The notes under the pieces are model-generated. The model was not told the origin of the DNA, ran no database searches, and worked only from the letters and a program-made list of their open reading frames with translations. A DNA stretch of 64,000 nucleotides, taken from positions 682,001-746,000 of the forward strand of contig NZ_JALN02000001.1 of the NCBI RefSeq assembly GCF_000559085.1. The letters are read 5' to 3'. This DNA is from Mycolicibacterium aromaticivorans JS19b1 = JCM 16368. Lineage in GTDB: Bacteria > Actinomycetota > Actinomycetes > Mycobacteriales > Mycobacteriaceae. Numbering within the stretch: the stretch's first letter is position 1; every line of letters starts with the position of its first letter. Below are positions 1-10,541 of the stretch, one piece after another. The translations under genes were made by a program, and so were the position numbers.

Positions 1-683
1 GCCGCATGTCGGCGCATCTGAAGTTCGGCACGATTCACCCGAGGACGATGGCCGCCGATCTCGACTTCCGCGCCAAGGGCCCGGCCTCGTACCTGCGGGA
101 ACTGGCGTTCCGGGACTTCTACGCCGCGGTGCTCGACCAGTGGCCGGACAGCGCGTGGTGGAACTGGAACCGCAACTTCGACGCCATCGAGGTGGACACC
201 GGCCCCGAGGCAACGAAGGCGTTCGAAGCCTGGAAGGAGGGCCGCACCGGTTTTCCGATCGTCGACGCCGGAATGCGTCAGCTGCGCGACTCGGGATTCA
301 TGCACAACCGGGTGCGGATGATCGTGGCCTCCTTCCTGGTCAAGGATCTGCATCTGCCGTGGCAGTGGGGCGCCCAGTGGTTCCTCGAGCAGCTGGTCGA
401 CGGCGACATGGCCAACAATCAGCACGGCTGGCAGTGGTGTGCCGGGTCGGGGACCGACGCGGCCCCCTACTTCCGGGTGTTCAACCCGACCACCCAGGGC
501 CAGAAGTTCGATCCCGACGGGGAGTACATCCGGCGGTGGGTGCCCGAGCTGGCCGGCCCCGAACTGGCCGGCGTCGATGTGCACCGTCTGAAAGACGGCC
601 CGCCGCCCGGTTATCCGGAGCCGATCGTCGACCACGCCGCGGAGCGGGTCGAAGCGCTGCGGCGCTACGGCCAGATCGGCTGA
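1..683 (+). CDS. phr: Deoxyribodipyrimidine photolyase, C-terminal part (5' end outside window)
   Basis: This is the FAD-binding helical domain of the cryptochrome/photolyase family, which repairs UV pyrimidine dimers using blue light. The frame is already open at the window edge, and the first visible residues (HLKFGTIHPR) lie in the middle of the family fold, so the N-terminal antenna domain lies upstream. Visible family motifs include the YLRELAFRDFY helix, the stretch MHNRVRMIVASFLVKDL, and WQWCAGSGTDAAPYFRVFNP, whose Asn/Asp/Arg residues contact FAD and the lesion. The gene ends about 57 bp before the DUF2631 gene on the same strand. Family assignment is secure. CPD versus (6-4) specificity cannot be read from this part alone, but the W-x-W and FNP motifs favour a class I CPD photolyase. 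Confidence 0.93.
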   Translation, partial: RMSAHLKFGTIHPRTMAADLDFRAKGPASYLRELAFRDFYAAVLDQWPDSAWWNWNRNFDAIEVDTGPEATKAFEAWKEGRTGFPIVDAGMRQLRDSGFMHNRVRMIVASFLVKDLHLPWQWGAQWFLEQLVDGDMANNQHGWQWCAGSGTDAAPYFRVFNPTTQGQKFDPDGEYIRRWVPELAGPELAGVDVHRLKDGPPPGYPEPIVDHAAERVEALRRYGQIG

Positions 684-740
684 GCTGGCGTCGAAGCGGT
701 ATGCCAGAATTACCGCAGTTGCCGAGTGACAGGAGCCGCA

Positions 741-995
741 ATGGTCAGCACCGAGGTGGAGCGCTATTCAGAGGTCGATCCGGCCGACGTACCCTCAGCT
801 GCCTGGGGCTGGAGCAAGGTCAATCCGCGCACCTGGCACGCTCTTGGCATTTTCGTCACGGTCTTCCTGCTGGCGATGTTGAAGGGCAATCACGTCGGCC
901 ACGTCGAGGATTACGTGCTGATCGTGTTCGCGGTGCTGGTGTTCGCCGTGACCGTGCGCGACTGGTGGGGTCGCCGCCGCGGCTGGATCCGCTAG
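741..995 (+). CDS. DUF2631 small membrane protein
   Basis: An 84-aa protein of the actinobacterial DUF2631 family, function unknown. The N-terminus is polar and acidic (about residues 1-35). Two hydrophobic segments follow (roughly 35-50 and 58-75), separated by a short polar GNHVGHVED loop, and the C-terminus is basic (RRRGWIR), suggesting a two-helix inner-membrane protein. The start at 741 was chosen because AGGAG lies 5 bases upstream; an in-frame ATG 15 bases earlier lacks a ribosome site. As I recall, M. tuberculosis Rv2876 is the homologue in the same neighbourhood. No regulatory signal was recognised. Confidence 0.8.
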   Translation: MVSTEVERYSEVDPADVPSAAWGWSKVNPRTWHALGIFVTVFLLAMLKGNHVGHVEDYVLIVFAVLVFAVTVRDWWGRRRGWIR

Positions 996-1105
996 CTGTT
1001 CCTGCGCAGCAGGCTACTTTGTCCCTTCGCTCACGCGACATTGACGCTACGCAGAGGGCTACTCGCATTTCGTGTGCGTGAGTTAGATCTCGCGGCGCCT
1101 ACTCG

Positions 1106-2197
1106 TTATCCGCTGGCGGCGAGCTGACCGCATGCCGCCGCGATCTCCCGCCCGCGGGTGTCCCGCACCGTGCACGACACCCCTTGCGCCTTCACCCGGC
1201 GGACGAATTCGCGTTCCACCGGCTTCGGGCTGGCATCCCACTCACTGCCCGGCGTGGGGTTGAGCGGAATCAGGTTCACGTGGGCCAGCGGGCCGAGGGC
1301 CTGATGCAGCTTCTTGCCGAGGAGATCAGCCCGCCACGGCTGGTCGTTGACGTCGCGGATCAGCGCGTACTCGATCGACACCCGCCGGCCGGTCTGGTCG
1401 GCGTAGTACCGCGCGGCATCCAGCACCTCGCTGACCTGCCAGCGGTTGTTCACCGGCACCAGAGTCTCGCGAAGCTCATCGTCCGGGGTGTGCAGTGACA
1501 ACGCCAGCGTGACACCGAGGTGTTCGTCGGCGAGCTTGCGCATCGCCGGTGCCAGCCCTACCGTCGACACCGTGACCGACCGCGCGGAGATCCCGAAGCC
1601 ATCCGGGGGCGCCGCGGTGATGCGCTGCACGGTGGCAAGTACCCGCGAATAGTTGGCCAGCGGCTCACCCATCCCCATGAACACGACATTCGACAGGCGT
1701 TCGCCGAACTCGTCGCGCGAGATCACCGCCGCCGCCCGAACCTGCTCCAGGATCTCGGCGGTGCTCAGATTTCGGGTCAGGCCGCCCTGTCCGGTCGCGC
1801 AGAACGGACACGCCATGCCGCAGCCGGCCTGCGACGAGATGCACACCGTGTTGCGGTTCGGGTAGCGCATCAGCACCGACTCGAACGTGGCGCCATCGTG
1901 GGCGCGCCACAACGTCTTTCGAGTCTCACCCGCGTCGCACTCGATCTCTTTGGCCACCGTGAGCAGCTTCGGGAACAGCGCATCGGCGCATGCGTCGCGG
2001 ACCGCCGCGGGCAGATCGGTCATCTGCTGAGGGTCGGCGAGCAACCGCCCGTAGTACTGCTGCGCGAGTTGCTTGGCCCGAAATGCCGGCAGCCCCAATT
2101 CGGCCACCGCGGCCGCGCGGGCGTCGGCGTCCAGGTCGGCGAGATGCCGCGGCGGTAACCCACGCCGCGGCGCCTCGAAGACGAGCTTTTGTTTCAT
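1106..2197 (-). CDS. rlmN: 23S rRNA (adenine(2503)-C(2))-methyltransferase RlmN
   Basis: A 363-aa radical-SAM enzyme that methylates C2 of A2503 in 23S rRNA; family members also methylate A37 of some tRNAs. The cluster-binding motif Cx3CxxC is present at C126/C130/C133 (GCGMACPFC). A C-terminal Cys at about residue 342 ([11 protein letters not shown]) matches the conserved methyl-carrying cysteine. The glycine-rich SAM region [10 protein letters not shown] and the N-terminal RlmN accessory domain are intact, and the length is normal. It is the last gene of the leftward pyrH-frr-cdsA-rlmN run, 17 bp after cdsA, and is probably co-transcribed with it. Confidence 0.96.
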   Translation of the reverse strand: MKQKLVFEAPRRGLPPRHLADLDADARAAAVAELGLPAFRAKQLAQQYYGRLLADPQQMTDLPAAVRDACADALFPKLLTVAKEIECDAGETRKTLWRAHDGATFESVLMRYPNRNTVCISSQAGCGMACPFCATGQGGLTRNLSTAEILEQVRAAAVISRDEFGERLSNVVFMGMGEPLANYSRVLATVQRITAAPPDGFGISARSVTVSTVGLAPAMRKLADEHLGVTLALSLHTPDDELRETLVPVNNRWQVSEVLDAARYYADQTGRRVSIEYALIRDVNDQPWRADLLGKKLHQALGPLAHVNLIPLNPTPGSEWDASPKPVEREFVRRVKAQGVSCTVRDTRGREIAAACGQLAASG

Positions 2198-2214
2198 TGG
2201 CTCCAGTATGGCGG

Positions 2215-3081
2215 TCAGGCCAGCAGAGTCAGGACTATCCAGCCGGCGACCGCAGACGGCAGCATCGCGTCGATGCGGTCCATGATCCCGCCGTGGCCGG
2301 GCAGCAGCGTGCCCATGTCCTTGATACCGAGGTCACGCTTGACCTGGGACTCCACCAGGTCGCCGAGCACTCCGGTGATCACCAGCATCAGCCCGAGCGG
2401 CAGACCGACCCAGGCCGGCTTGTGCAGCAGGAACGTGACCGAAAGCACGGCCGCGGTGACGCCGAACAACAGCGAGCCGCCCAGGCCCTCCCAGGATTTC
2501 TTCGGGCTGATCGCCGGGGCCAGCAGATGCTTGCCGAACAGAACGCCGGCTGTGTAGCCGCCGATGTCGGCGAACACGACCGTGGCGATCACAGTGAAGA
2601 CCCGGGCGCCGCCGTTGTCCTGAAAGATCAGCAGTGCGGTGAAGCTCGCGAACAACGGGACCCAGGTGGCCAGCAGCACCGAGGCGGCGATGTCGCGAAG
2701 ATAGTTGACCGGCTGCTCGCGCAAGCCCTGACCGAGCAGGCGCCACACCATGGCGACCACGATCGTGGCGCCGTAGGCGCCCAGCGTTCCCGCCACGCCC
2801 CACGGCCACGCCAGCCAGATCATCGCCTGGCCGCCGAGCAGCAGTGGCACGACGGGCATCACATACTCGTGCTCGCGGAGCCGGCGGACTACCTCGTGGG
2901 TGGCGATCGCCATCGCGATGGCCAGTATCGGCATCCACCACTTCGGGGCGAACAGCAGGCTGCCGATCGCCATCGCGCCGAGCACGACGCCGACCGCGAT
3001 GGCGGCGGGCAGATCACGCCCTGCGCGCGAACTCTTGGGCGATGGCTGCGCGGCCGCGCCGCCGGTATCGGTTTCCGCCAC
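2215..3081 (-). CDS. cdsA: Phosphatidate cytidylyltransferase (CDP-diacylglycerol synthase)
   Basis: A 288-aa integral membrane enzyme that makes CDP-diacylglycerol from phosphatidic acid and CTP, the precursor of PI, cardiolipin, PE and PIM lipids. About eight hydrophobic helices are visible. The C-terminal CTP-transferase signature is intact, with [16 protein letters not shown] followed by [16 protein letters not shown] and the [11 protein letters not shown] Asp motif. The first ~25 residues are a polar, Ala/Ser-rich cytoplasmic tail, usual in mycobacteria. The start is a GTG codon. It lies 23 bp after frr in the leftward cluster. Confidence 0.96.
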   Translation of the reverse strand: MAETDTGGAAAQPSPKSSRAGRDLPAAIAVGVVLGAMAIGSLLFAPKWWMPILAIAMAIATHEVVRRLREHEYVMPVVPLLLGGQAMIWLAWPWGVAGTLGAYGATIVVAMVWRLLGQGLREQPVNYLRDIAASVLLATWVPLFASFTALLIFQDNGGARVFTVIATVVFADIGGYTAGVLFGKHLLAPAISPKKSWEGLGGSLLFGVTAAVLSVTFLLHKPAWVGLPLGLMLVITGVLGDLVESQVKRDLGIKDMGTLLPGHGGIMDRIDAMLPSAVAGWIVLTLLA

Positions 3082-3104
3082 TTCGATGCGTTGCTGAAAG
3101 GTGG

Positions 3105-3662
3105 CTACACCTCCAGCAATTCGCCTTCCTTGTGCTTGACCAACTCTTCGATCTGGCCGACGTAGGTGGCCGTGGCCTTGTCCAGATCCTTCTCGGCGCG
3201 CCCAACCTCGTCCTCACCGGCTTCGCCGTCCTTGCGGATGCGGTGCAGTTCCTCCATGGCACGGCGGCGCACGTTGCGCACCGACACCTTGGCGTCCTCA
3301 CCCTTGGACTTGGCCTGCTTCACCAGATCGCGGCGGCGTTCCTCGGTCAGCTGCGGGATCGACACCCGGATGATGTTGCCGTCATTGGTGGGGTTCACCC
3401 CGAGATCGGAGTGACGGATCGCGTCTTCGATCGCCCGTAGCTGCGACGCCTCGTAGGGCTTGATGACGACCATCCGCGCCTCGGGCACGTTGACGCTGCA
3501 CAGCTGCGTGATCGGCGTCGGCGACCCGTAGTAGTCGACGACGACGCGCGAGAACATACCCGGGTTGGCCCGTCCGGTCCGGATGGACGCCAAGTCGTCG
3601 CGGGCGACCGCCACGGCCTTCTCCATCTTCTCTTCGGCATCGAAGAGAGCCTCTTCGATCAT
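3105..3662 (-). CDS. frr: Ribosome recycling factor
   Basis: A 185-aa protein that dissociates post-termination ribosomes together with EF-G. It has the full family length, with the conserved [20 protein letters not shown] region, the [12 protein letters not shown] turn, and the C-terminal helix containing [10 protein letters not shown]. The start ATG at 3662 overlaps the stop of the last micro-ORF of the tandem 50-bp repeat as ATGA. An AGGAGG ribosome site within the repeat lies just upstream. This arrangement couples frr translation to pyrH through the repeat (see the repeat entry). Confidence 0.97.
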   Translation of the reverse strand: MIEEALFDAEEKMEKAVAVARDDLASIRTGRANPGMFSRVVVDYYGSPTPITQLCSVNVPEARMVVIKPYEASQLRAIEDAIRHSDLGVNPTNDGNIIRVSIPQLTEERRRDLVKQAKSKGEDAKVSVRNVRRRAMEELHRIRKDGEAGEDEVGRAEKDLDKATATYVGQIEELVKHKEGELLEV

Positions 3663-3812
3663 GCGCCGCTCCTCCTCATCGCTTCGCTCTGCATCGTCGC
3701 CGGCGGGATCATGCGCCGCTCCTCCTCATCGCTTCGCTCTGCATCGTCGCCGGCGGGATCATGCGCCGCTCCTCCTCATCGCTTCGCTCTGCATCGTCGC
3801 CGGCGGGATCAT
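3659..3812 (-). other. Chain of three 17-codon micro-ORFs linking pyrH to frr
   Basis: Reading the repeat on the minus strand, ATG codons at 3812, 3762 and 3712 each open an identical 17-residue frame ([17 protein letters not shown]). Each TGA stop overlaps the next ATG as ATGA, and the last stop overlaps the frr start. The first micro-ORF has its own GGAGG immediately after the pyrH stop. The frames are plainly visible. Whether the peptides are made, or serve only as a translational relay, is inference. Confidence 0.5.
3661..3810 (-). repeat. Three tandem 50-bp MIRU-like units between pyrH and frr
   Basis: Three perfect direct copies of a 50-bp unit occupy 3661-3710, 3711-3760 and 3761-3810. 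They fill the pyrH-frr intercistronic space apart from about 15 bp. On the minus strand each unit starts with ATGATCCCG and ends with a Shine-Dalgarno-like GAGGAGGAG just before the next ATG. The layout is that described for mycobacterial interspersed repetitive units: short, intercistronic, co-oriented with the operon, with ATGA overlaps. Identity to a named MIRU family was not checked. Confidence 0.9.
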
Positions 3813-3825
3813 GTAGTGGTCCTCC

Positions 3826-4566
3826 TCAACCGCTGACCAGAGTTCCGATCTTCTCACCTGCGACCGCCCGGGCGATATTCCCGTCGGTGAGCAGGTTGAA
3901 GACCAGGATCGGCATTCCGTTGTCCATGCACAAACTGAACGCCGTGGCATCGGCTACCTGAAGCCCGCGGTCAAGCACTTCGCGGTGGCTGATTTCGGTG
4001 ATCATCTCGGCATTCGGGTCCTGCCGTGGGTCGGCGGTGAAGACACCGTCGACCGCCTTGGCCATCAACACGATGTCGGCGCGGATCTCCAGAGCACGCT
4101 GCGCGGCGGTGGTGTCGGTGGAGAAATACGGCAGCCCCATGCCGGCGCCGAAGATCACGACGCGTCCCTTCTCCAGGTGCCGCACCGCGCGCAACGGAAT
4201 GTAGGGTTCCGCGACCTGCCCCATGGTGATGGCGGTCTGAACCCGCGTGACTATACCTTCTTTTTCCAGGAAGTCTTGCAGCGCAAGGCTGTTCATCACC
4301 GTGCCGAGCATGCCCATGTAATCGGAGCGGGTGCGTTCCATCCCCCGCTGCTGCAGCTGCGCACCGCGGAAGAAGTTCCCGCCGCCGATGACGACGGCAA
4401 CCTGGACGCCGCTGCGGACGACTTCGGCGATCTGGCGGGCCACCTGTGCGACGACATCAGGATCGAGCCCGACCGATCCGCCGCCGAACATCTCCCCGCC
4501 GAGCTTGAGTACCACCCTGTTGAAATGTGGGCGCAATTCCTGAGAATCCGTCGCCGTCTCCCCCAT
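3826..4566 (-). CDS. pyrH: UMP kinase
   Basis: A 246-aa bacterial UMP kinase of the amino acid kinase superfamily, making UDP from UMP in pyrimidine synthesis. Visible motifs are the N-terminal [10 protein letters not shown] phosphate loop, [10 protein letters not shown], the central [15 protein letters not shown] helix, and [17 protein letters not shown] of the UMP site. The start at 4566 was preferred over an upstream codon because GAGGAG lies 6 bases before it and because the N-terminus then has normal length. The stop is followed at once by the MIRU-like repeat and frr, as in other mycobacteria. Confidence 0.96.
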   Translation of the reverse strand: MGETATDSQELRPHFNRVVLKLGGEMFGGGSVGLDPDVVAQVARQIAEVVRSGVQVAVVIGGGNFFRGAQLQQRGMERTRSDYMGMLGTVMNSLALQDFLEKEGIVTRVQTAITMGQVAEPYIPLRAVRHLEKGRVVIFGAGMGLPYFSTDTTAAQRALEIRADIVLMAKAVDGVFTADPRQDPNAEMITEISHREVLDRGLQVADATAFSLCMDNGMPILVFNLLTDGNIARAVAGEKIGTLVSG

Positions 4567-4691
4567 CAGACTCCTCGGACTAGTCGGGCTCCTGGCATGA
4601 GAGTGCCATCCCGGCGGCATTCGGGACGGCACTTCCATCCTGCCTCATCGCCGAAGGTGCCGATTTCCCGGGTTCTCCCCTGGTCCGCACG

Positions 4692-5045
4692 TCACCACAG
4701 CACAGCGATACTCGCTGCTGCCAGCGATAAGACCCCGACCGAGAAGAAGACCGGGCGCGGCACGGGCTCGCCGGTGCGCCGCTGCCGGGCGTTGCCCATA
4801 CCGAGCAGGCCACCGATCACCACCAGGATGGCCAGCTTGACCCCGATCTTGGGATAGTTCAAGACAATTCCGGCGGGCCACGGCGCGGCCAGCGCCAGAC
4901 CGGTGAGCAGTGACACGAGCAGTCCGTAATCCATCAACCGGGTGGTGCGGAACCTGCGGGCGGCCCCCTCGGCCGCCCACGCGCCGAACGTCACCGCGAA
5001 CCCGACGATGTGCATCAGCACAACTACGTGACGTAGTAGTTCCAT
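4692..5045 (-). CDS. Small integral membrane protein, function unknown
   Basis: A 117-aa hydrophobic protein with four predicted membrane helices (roughly residues 5-25, 42-60, 66-84 and 98-116). Short loops carry RRFRTTR and a basic NARQRRTG segment. I do not recognise a characterised family; the layout resembles small bacterial membrane proteins of the DUF2269 type, but this is a weak guess. It lies on the minus strand 125 bp upstream of pyrH and might be the first gene of that transcript. No cofactor or catalytic motif is evident. Confidence 0.6.
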   Translation of the reverse strand: MELLRHVVVLMHIVGFAVTFGAWAAEGAARRFRTTRLMDYGLLVSLLTGLALAAPWPAGIVLNYPKIGVKLAILVVIGGLLGMGNARQRRTGEPVPRPVFFSVGVLSLAAASIAVLW

Positions 5046-5087
5046 GCGGCGAAGCCTACGACACGCCGCTGCGCGCCGAAGATGGGT

Positions 5088-6231
<1,144 letters not shown>

Positions 6232-8265
6232 TCAGTCGGCGCGGATCTCGGCGTGTTCGGTGGTCTGCCACCCGCCTGCGATATCACCGTGGTGGGCATG
6301 GCAGGCCTTCGGCGGTGACGGCGGCAGGTCGAGCGCGGGGTTGCCGTCGAAGAAGCCGATCGGCTTGAGGTGGAATCCGGTGTAGGCGCACGGCATCACC
6401 GGCCAGTCCTCGGGTCGAACGATGTGGTGGGCCCCCACCGTGTACCAGAGCACCACGTCGGTGTTGTCCAGCGGTGCATCGTCGGCTATGTACTCGGGCA
6501 GCCCCTGCGCCTCGGCGCACTGATACATGTAGTCCCCGGCGGCGAACTTCTCTGCCTTGTCGTACTTCGTCACCCACAAGTTGTGCTGGACAAAGCGGGC
6601 CCGGTCATAGATGTAGGAGCCCTCCTGCACCATCACCGGCACCGGATCCCGTGGCACCAGCTTGTAACCCACCTCGGCGCCGAGTTCGTTGATCTTCGAC
6701 GGGTTGGTGACCTTCCAGTACCGCCCGGTCTGCCAGTTCCAGTCCCGCGCTCCCTCGGCCTCCGACGCCACCAGGGTGTCCCTGGTGATCCAGGCGTTGT
6801 GGTGCGGGTTGAGCGCCGGGTCGGGCTCGGCGATCGAATCCACCTCGTAGACACTGTTATCCGGACCGTCAATGGCCATGTCGAGCCGGAAACTGAAGAA
6901 GTGCTGGTGATTCGGGCCGTAGATACCAGGCGCGACGAGCTTGCCCCACCGCGGCTTCTCCCCGTCGGGAATCGACCCCGTCGTGAGCACCCCGGAGAGT
7001 TTGACCTCCATCTCGATCGATGCGTCGTTGTACAGATACCAGAAGAACCCGTACTCGTAGTTGCCGACCGTGCAGATCATCGAGATCACCAGCCGGCGCG
7101 ACCGGCGCACCTCGACCTCGCCCGTGCGGAAGTCCGTGTGCTTCCAGGAGATTCCATAGTCTTCTTCGTGCATGCAGATCGCGTTCGGGATGGTGACCGC
7201 GTTGCCGTCGGAATCGTGCACCATACCGTCGAAGTAGAAGATCTCGCCCAGACAGTCGCAACCCAGAGTCAGCGGATTCGCCGAGAAGCCCATGCCGACC
7301 TCGCCCATGTCGAACACGTTCTTGTTCCAGTGTGTCGGCGACGTGTCCCCGTACGGCACCACCATCTCCGAGAGCGCGGCCCGGTACATGATCGGCCGGA
7401 CGGTACCCCGGTCGTTGTAGGTGATCTCGTGCAACGTCAGGCCCTCACGCGGGTTGAATCCCACTCGTAGAGACCACTTCTGCCACTCGACCTTCCACCC
7501 GTCGACGGTGAAGCTCGGTCCGTCCGGCTGGGTGATCTCGATGGTCTTGACGTCGTCCCGGAACTCGGTGAAGGCCGGTCGGTTGTCGGCGTCGAACATG
7601 AACTGCGCCGAGTAGTTGCCGGCCTTGGGCGGCAACGGCACCACGCCGTGGTCTTCGACGTCGAGCACCGTCATGGAGTCGAGGTCGAAGGTCACGATCA
7701 CGCCCTCCACCGGGCGGGCGTACCCGTGCTCCGACGGCGCCGCCCGCATGAACGTCAGCGGACGACAGATCAGCGGCGAGTTCTCGTAATGGTCCTGCGC
7801 TCCGTAATAGCCGGCCGGCCACGGATCGATCATCGCCAGATCGAAATCGGTGATGCCGCGCTTACGCATCGCCTCCTGCCAGCGCGGGTCTGCTCGGACC
7901 ACCTCCTCGACGCCGGTCATGTGCTCGACGAGATACGACGGGAAGCGGCCTGGAATCGCCGTCCAGGACTCCACCACCCGGGCGCCGATGTCGACGACCG
8001 ACTCGTAGATCAGCTTTGCAGCCCCGTCGTACATCGTGCAGAACGCCCGCCGCGGAACATCGGCCATCGACTCAAACGTCAACTGTGAGTTCTTGTCCGG
8101 CTCGGCGAGCTGAATCATCACGAATTTCAGTGTCGGAGTTGCATAGTCGGACTCTTTGACAATCGAAGCCGCCATCTCGATCTCGGCGCCGCTGAGCGGG
8201 TCGAGCGGATAACAGGCTCGGTCATCGGTCGTTCCCGTGCTCAGCACGGTGCTGTCCATGGTCAT
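6232..8265 (-). CDS. Copper amine oxidase (primary-amine oxidase, TPQ cofactor)
   Basis: A 677-aa enzyme that oxidises a primary amine to aldehyde, ammonia and peroxide. The topaquinone precursor is Y403 in GNYEYG. The catalytic-base Asp is D319 (VFDMGEVGMG), 84 residues before it, as in the Arthrobacter enzymes. Copper ligands are the NHQHFFSFRLD pair (H453, H455) and a third His in AHHIVRPEDWP. No signal peptide is seen, so it is probably cytoplasmic. It lies 6 bp after an APC permease gene, which suggests uptake and breakdown of one amine, for example tyramine or phenylethylamine. The substrate is inferred only. Confidence 0.95.
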   Translation of the reverse strand: MTMDSTVLSTGTTDDRACYPLDPLSGAEIEMAASIVKESDYATPTLKFVMIQLAEPDKNSQLTFESMADVPRRAFCTMYDGAAKLIYESVVDIGARVVESWTAIPGRFPSYLVEHMTGVEEVVRADPRWQEAMRKRGITDFDLAMIDPWPAGYYGAQDHYENSPLICRPLTFMRAAPSEHGYARPVEGVIVTFDLDSMTVLDVEDHGVVPLPPKAGNYSAQFMFDADNRPAFTEFRDDVKTIEITQPDGPSFTVDGWKVEWQKWSLRVGFNPREGLTLHEITYNDRGTVRPIMYRAALSEMVVPYGDTSPTHWNKNVFDMGEVGMGFSANPLTLGCDCLGEIFYFDGMVHDSDGNAVTIPNAICMHEEDYGISWKHTDFRTGEVEVRRSRRLVISMICTVGNYEYGFFWYLYNDASIEMEVKLSGVLTTGSIPDGEKPRWGKLVAPGIYGPNHQHFFSFRLDMAIDGPDNSVYEVDSIAEPDPALNPHHNAWITRDTLVASEAEGARDWNWQTGRYWKVTNPSKINELGAEVGYKLVPRDPVPVMVQEGSYIYDRARFVQHNLWVTKYDKAEKFAAGDYMYQCAEAQGLPEYIADDAPLDNTDVVLWYTVGAHHIVRPEDWPVMPCAYTGFHLKPIGFFDGNPALDLPPSPPKACHAHHGDIAGGWQTTEHAEIRAD

Positions 8266-8271
8266 GGTCGG

Positions 8272-9792
8272 TCAAACCGCCTCAGGGCTAGGTGTTTCGG
8301 ACTTCTTGAGATCGAGCACGGCCAGATGGGCCAGTGCGTCTTCGGAGGTCATCTTGTGTGCCGAGCGCCGGCCGAAGATGTAGACGATGACGCCGAGGGC
8401 GAACATGCCGACCGCGATGCTGCCGGTCCACATCATCCAGGTGCTGTCGGGGACGTCCTTGATCCACGACTTGGCGAACGAGTAGTAGATGCCACCCAGC
8501 GTGCCCAGCGTGCCGATGGCCACGGTGATCCAGACGCCCACCGTGCCGCCGGGAATCCGCCAGAACTTCTCGGCGGCATAGCGATCGGCGTACTTCTTGC
8601 GCGCCAGGATGACCGGGAACAGGAAGAAGAACCCGGAGATCAGCCAGGCGATGGACAGGCCGCCCTGCAGGAACACAGTGACATTGGCCATGCTGCTCTG
8701 CGAGTACAACCCGACGATCAGCAGCGACGACAACACGCCCTGGATCAGCACGGCGGTGACCGGGTTACGGGTGCGCGGGTTGAGGTGGGTGAAGATTCGC
8801 GGCAGGTGACGCTCCAGACCGGAGACGAAGATCAGCCGTGAATAGGTCACCTGATAGCTCATCAGCGCGACGAACACGATGCAGGCCAGTACGACAGCCG
8901 CGACTTCCATCACGCCCTTGGGTGCGGCGGTGCCCAGCATGCCGATGACGCCGGTGACCGGGTCGACCTGGTCGGCAGGCAGCACCATCACGGTGCCGAG
9001 CGTGGTGAGCAGGTAGATCAGGATCAACGCGATCGATCCGTAGACCACCATCTTGGGGCCGCTCTTGCGTACCGAGAGGAACTCCGCGCCCATGTTGTAG
9101 GGCGTCTCGACACCGACCAGGTAGAGCAGCACGGTGCCGTAGAGGAAACCCGCACCGGCGAAATCGGGCACCAGGGCGGCGTGCGCGGTGAACGGCTGCG
9201 CGGACCCGTTCCGGAATGCGTAGACGACGCCGGCGATGAAGATGACGGCGGTCAGTGCCCAGTAGACGACGAAGACGGTGTTCATGATGCGTTGGTTGGC
9301 AGCGAGTTTGGCCAGGGCCAGGCCGATGACGGCCCACAGCAGTGCCACCTGGATGATGATGGTGAGCGTCAGGCCCAATTCGGCGTGGAAGGCCAGCAGC
9401 AGGAACTGCAGGATGATCGCCGGTGAGGACGCGGAGTTGAGGACCACCGGGATCCATGACAGGTAGCCGCCGATGAATCCCCATGTCTCGCCCATGGTTC
9501 GGGTCGCCCAGATGTAGACACCACCTTCACCGGGCCACAGGTTGCCGAGTTCGGCGACCGCCATGCCCGCGGGGATCAGGAAGGTGAGGATGCCGAGAAT
9601 CCACATCGGGATCGCGGTCCACCCGCCGGCCGCCATGATCGAAGAGCCGGTGATCCAGCAGATGATGAAGACGTAGGTGGCGGTCAGGCCGAAGGTGGTC
9701 ATCACCTTCGGCAGTACCTGCTCGGGAACGAGCTCTGTGGTCAGCAGCTTGTCACGCCCACCTGAGGTGGGCGCGTCTATTTGTTGCGTCAT
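8272..9792 (-). CDS. APC-superfamily amino acid/amine permease
   Basis: A 506-aa transporter of the amino acid-polyamine-organocation type with about 12 membrane helices. The unwound-helix signature appears near the N-terminus (ITGSSIMAAGGWTAIP), with WPGEGGVYIWATRTMG shortly after. The C-terminus is a charged cytoplasmic tail. It sits between an ABC ATPase gene upstream (24 bp) and the copper amine oxidase downstream (6 bp), all leftward. The simplest reading is import of the oxidase substrate, but the specificity cannot be read from sequence. Confidence 0.9.
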   Translation of the reverse strand: MTQQIDAPTSGGRDKLLTTELVPEQVLPKVMTTFGLTATYVFIICWITGSSIMAAGGWTAIPMWILGILTFLIPAGMAVAELGNLWPGEGGVYIWATRTMGETWGFIGGYLSWIPVVLNSASSPAIILQFLLLAFHAELGLTLTIIIQVALLWAVIGLALAKLAANQRIMNTVFVVYWALTAVIFIAGVVYAFRNGSAQPFTAHAALVPDFAGAGFLYGTVLLYLVGVETPYNMGAEFLSVRKSGPKMVVYGSIALILIYLLTTLGTVMVLPADQVDPVTGVIGMLGTAAPKGVMEVAAVVLACIVFVALMSYQVTYSRLIFVSGLERHLPRIFTHLNPRTRNPVTAVLIQGVLSSLLIVGLYSQSSMANVTVFLQGGLSIAWLISGFFFLFPVILARKKYADRYAAEKFWRIPGGTVGVWITVAIGTLGTLGGIYYSFAKSWIKDVPDSTWMMWTGSIAVGMFALGVIVYIFGRRSAHKMTSEDALAHLAVLDLKKSETPSPEAV

Positions 9793-9816
9793 ACGTAACT
9801 CCCCATCGGAGTTGGA

Positions 9817-10539
9817 TCAATTGATGATTTGTCCGTCTCTCATCCGGACGACACGGCTCGCTTCATCGGCCACCGTGGGATCGTGGGTGCTGGCAACGAC
9901 TGTCACGCCCAGCGTTGAGCACAGGTCGCGCAGCATGCGCACCACCGTCTCTCCGGTACGGTGGTCCAGATTTGCCGTCGGCTCGTCGGCAAGCACCAGC
10001 GTCGGGTTGCTGATCAGCGACCGCGCGATCGCGGTGCGCTGCTGCTCACCGCCTGACATCTTGGTCGGCTGGTGGTGCACCCGGTGGCTCAGCCCGACCA
10101 GGTCGAGCAGCTCGAGTGCGCGCTGCCGCAACGCCTTGCGGTCGTATGGCTCGAACATCAGTGGCAGCTCTACGTTCTCGACCGCGGACAGGAACGGGAT
10201 CAGGTTGTAGCTCTGGAAGATGAACCCGATGGTGTCGTGACGTAGCGCGGCGAACTGGCTTTCGGTCAGCCTGGCGGTGTCCCGGCCGGCGATCAGCACC
10301 GAACCTTTGGTGGGCCGGTCCAGGCCGCCGATGATGTTCAACAGCGTCGACTTGCCGCTCCCGCTCGGGCCCATCAGGCAGACGAATTCGCCTGGCATAA
10401 CCGTCAATTCAGCGGAGATCAGGGCTTTGACGACTTCGTCGCCCAGTTTGTGCAGCTTCCACACGTCGCTGATCTCGATCACCGGCGACGGCTCGGGAGC
10501 TGATGTGACGTCGGGGACGGCGTCTTCGACTGCGGTCAT
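9817..10539 (-). CDS. ABC transporter ATP-binding protein (MacB/LolD type)
   Basis: A 240-aa nucleotide-binding domain. Walker A is GPSGSGKST, the Q-loop is in FIFQSYNLIPFLSAVENV, the signature is MSGGEQQRTAIARSL, Walker B is LVLADEPTANLD, and the switch His is in STHDPTVAD. These features place it in the MacB/LolD branch that works with FtsX-type permeases, and the two preceding genes encode such permeases (2-bp gaps). Such systems move lipids, peptides or drugs outward by mechanotransmission, or act on envelope proteins, rather than import. Confidence 0.93.
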   Translation of the reverse strand: MTAVEDAVPDVTSAPEPSPVIEISDVWKLHKLGDEVVKALISAELTVMPGEFVCLMGPSGSGKSTLLNIIGGLDRPTKGSVLIAGRDTARLTESQFAALRHDTIGFIFQSYNLIPFLSAVENVELPLMFEPYDRKALRQRALELLDLVGLSHRVHHQPTKMSGGEQQRTAIARSLISNPTLVLADEPTANLDHRTGETVVRMLRDLCSTLGVTVVASTHDPTVADEASRVVRMRDGQIIN

Positions 10540-10541
10540 GT

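Noticed and set aside
1001-1013. Terminator after the DUF2631 gene
   Set aside because: CCTGC-GCA-GCAGG gives only a 5-bp stem and the following T-tract is poor.
1990-3165. Long open frame antisense to rlmN and cdsA (391 codons)
   Set aside because: High GC content gives long antisense frames; the product is Arg/Pro/Gly/His-rich, has no family motif and lies opposite two certain genes.
3661-3810. CRISPR array
   Set aside because: Copies are directly adjacent without spacers and match the MIRU-type intercistronic layout.
6370-7470. Antisense frame of 366 codons opposite the amine oxidase gene
   Set aside because: Shadow of a well-supported enzyme gene; Val/Arg/His-rich without motifs.
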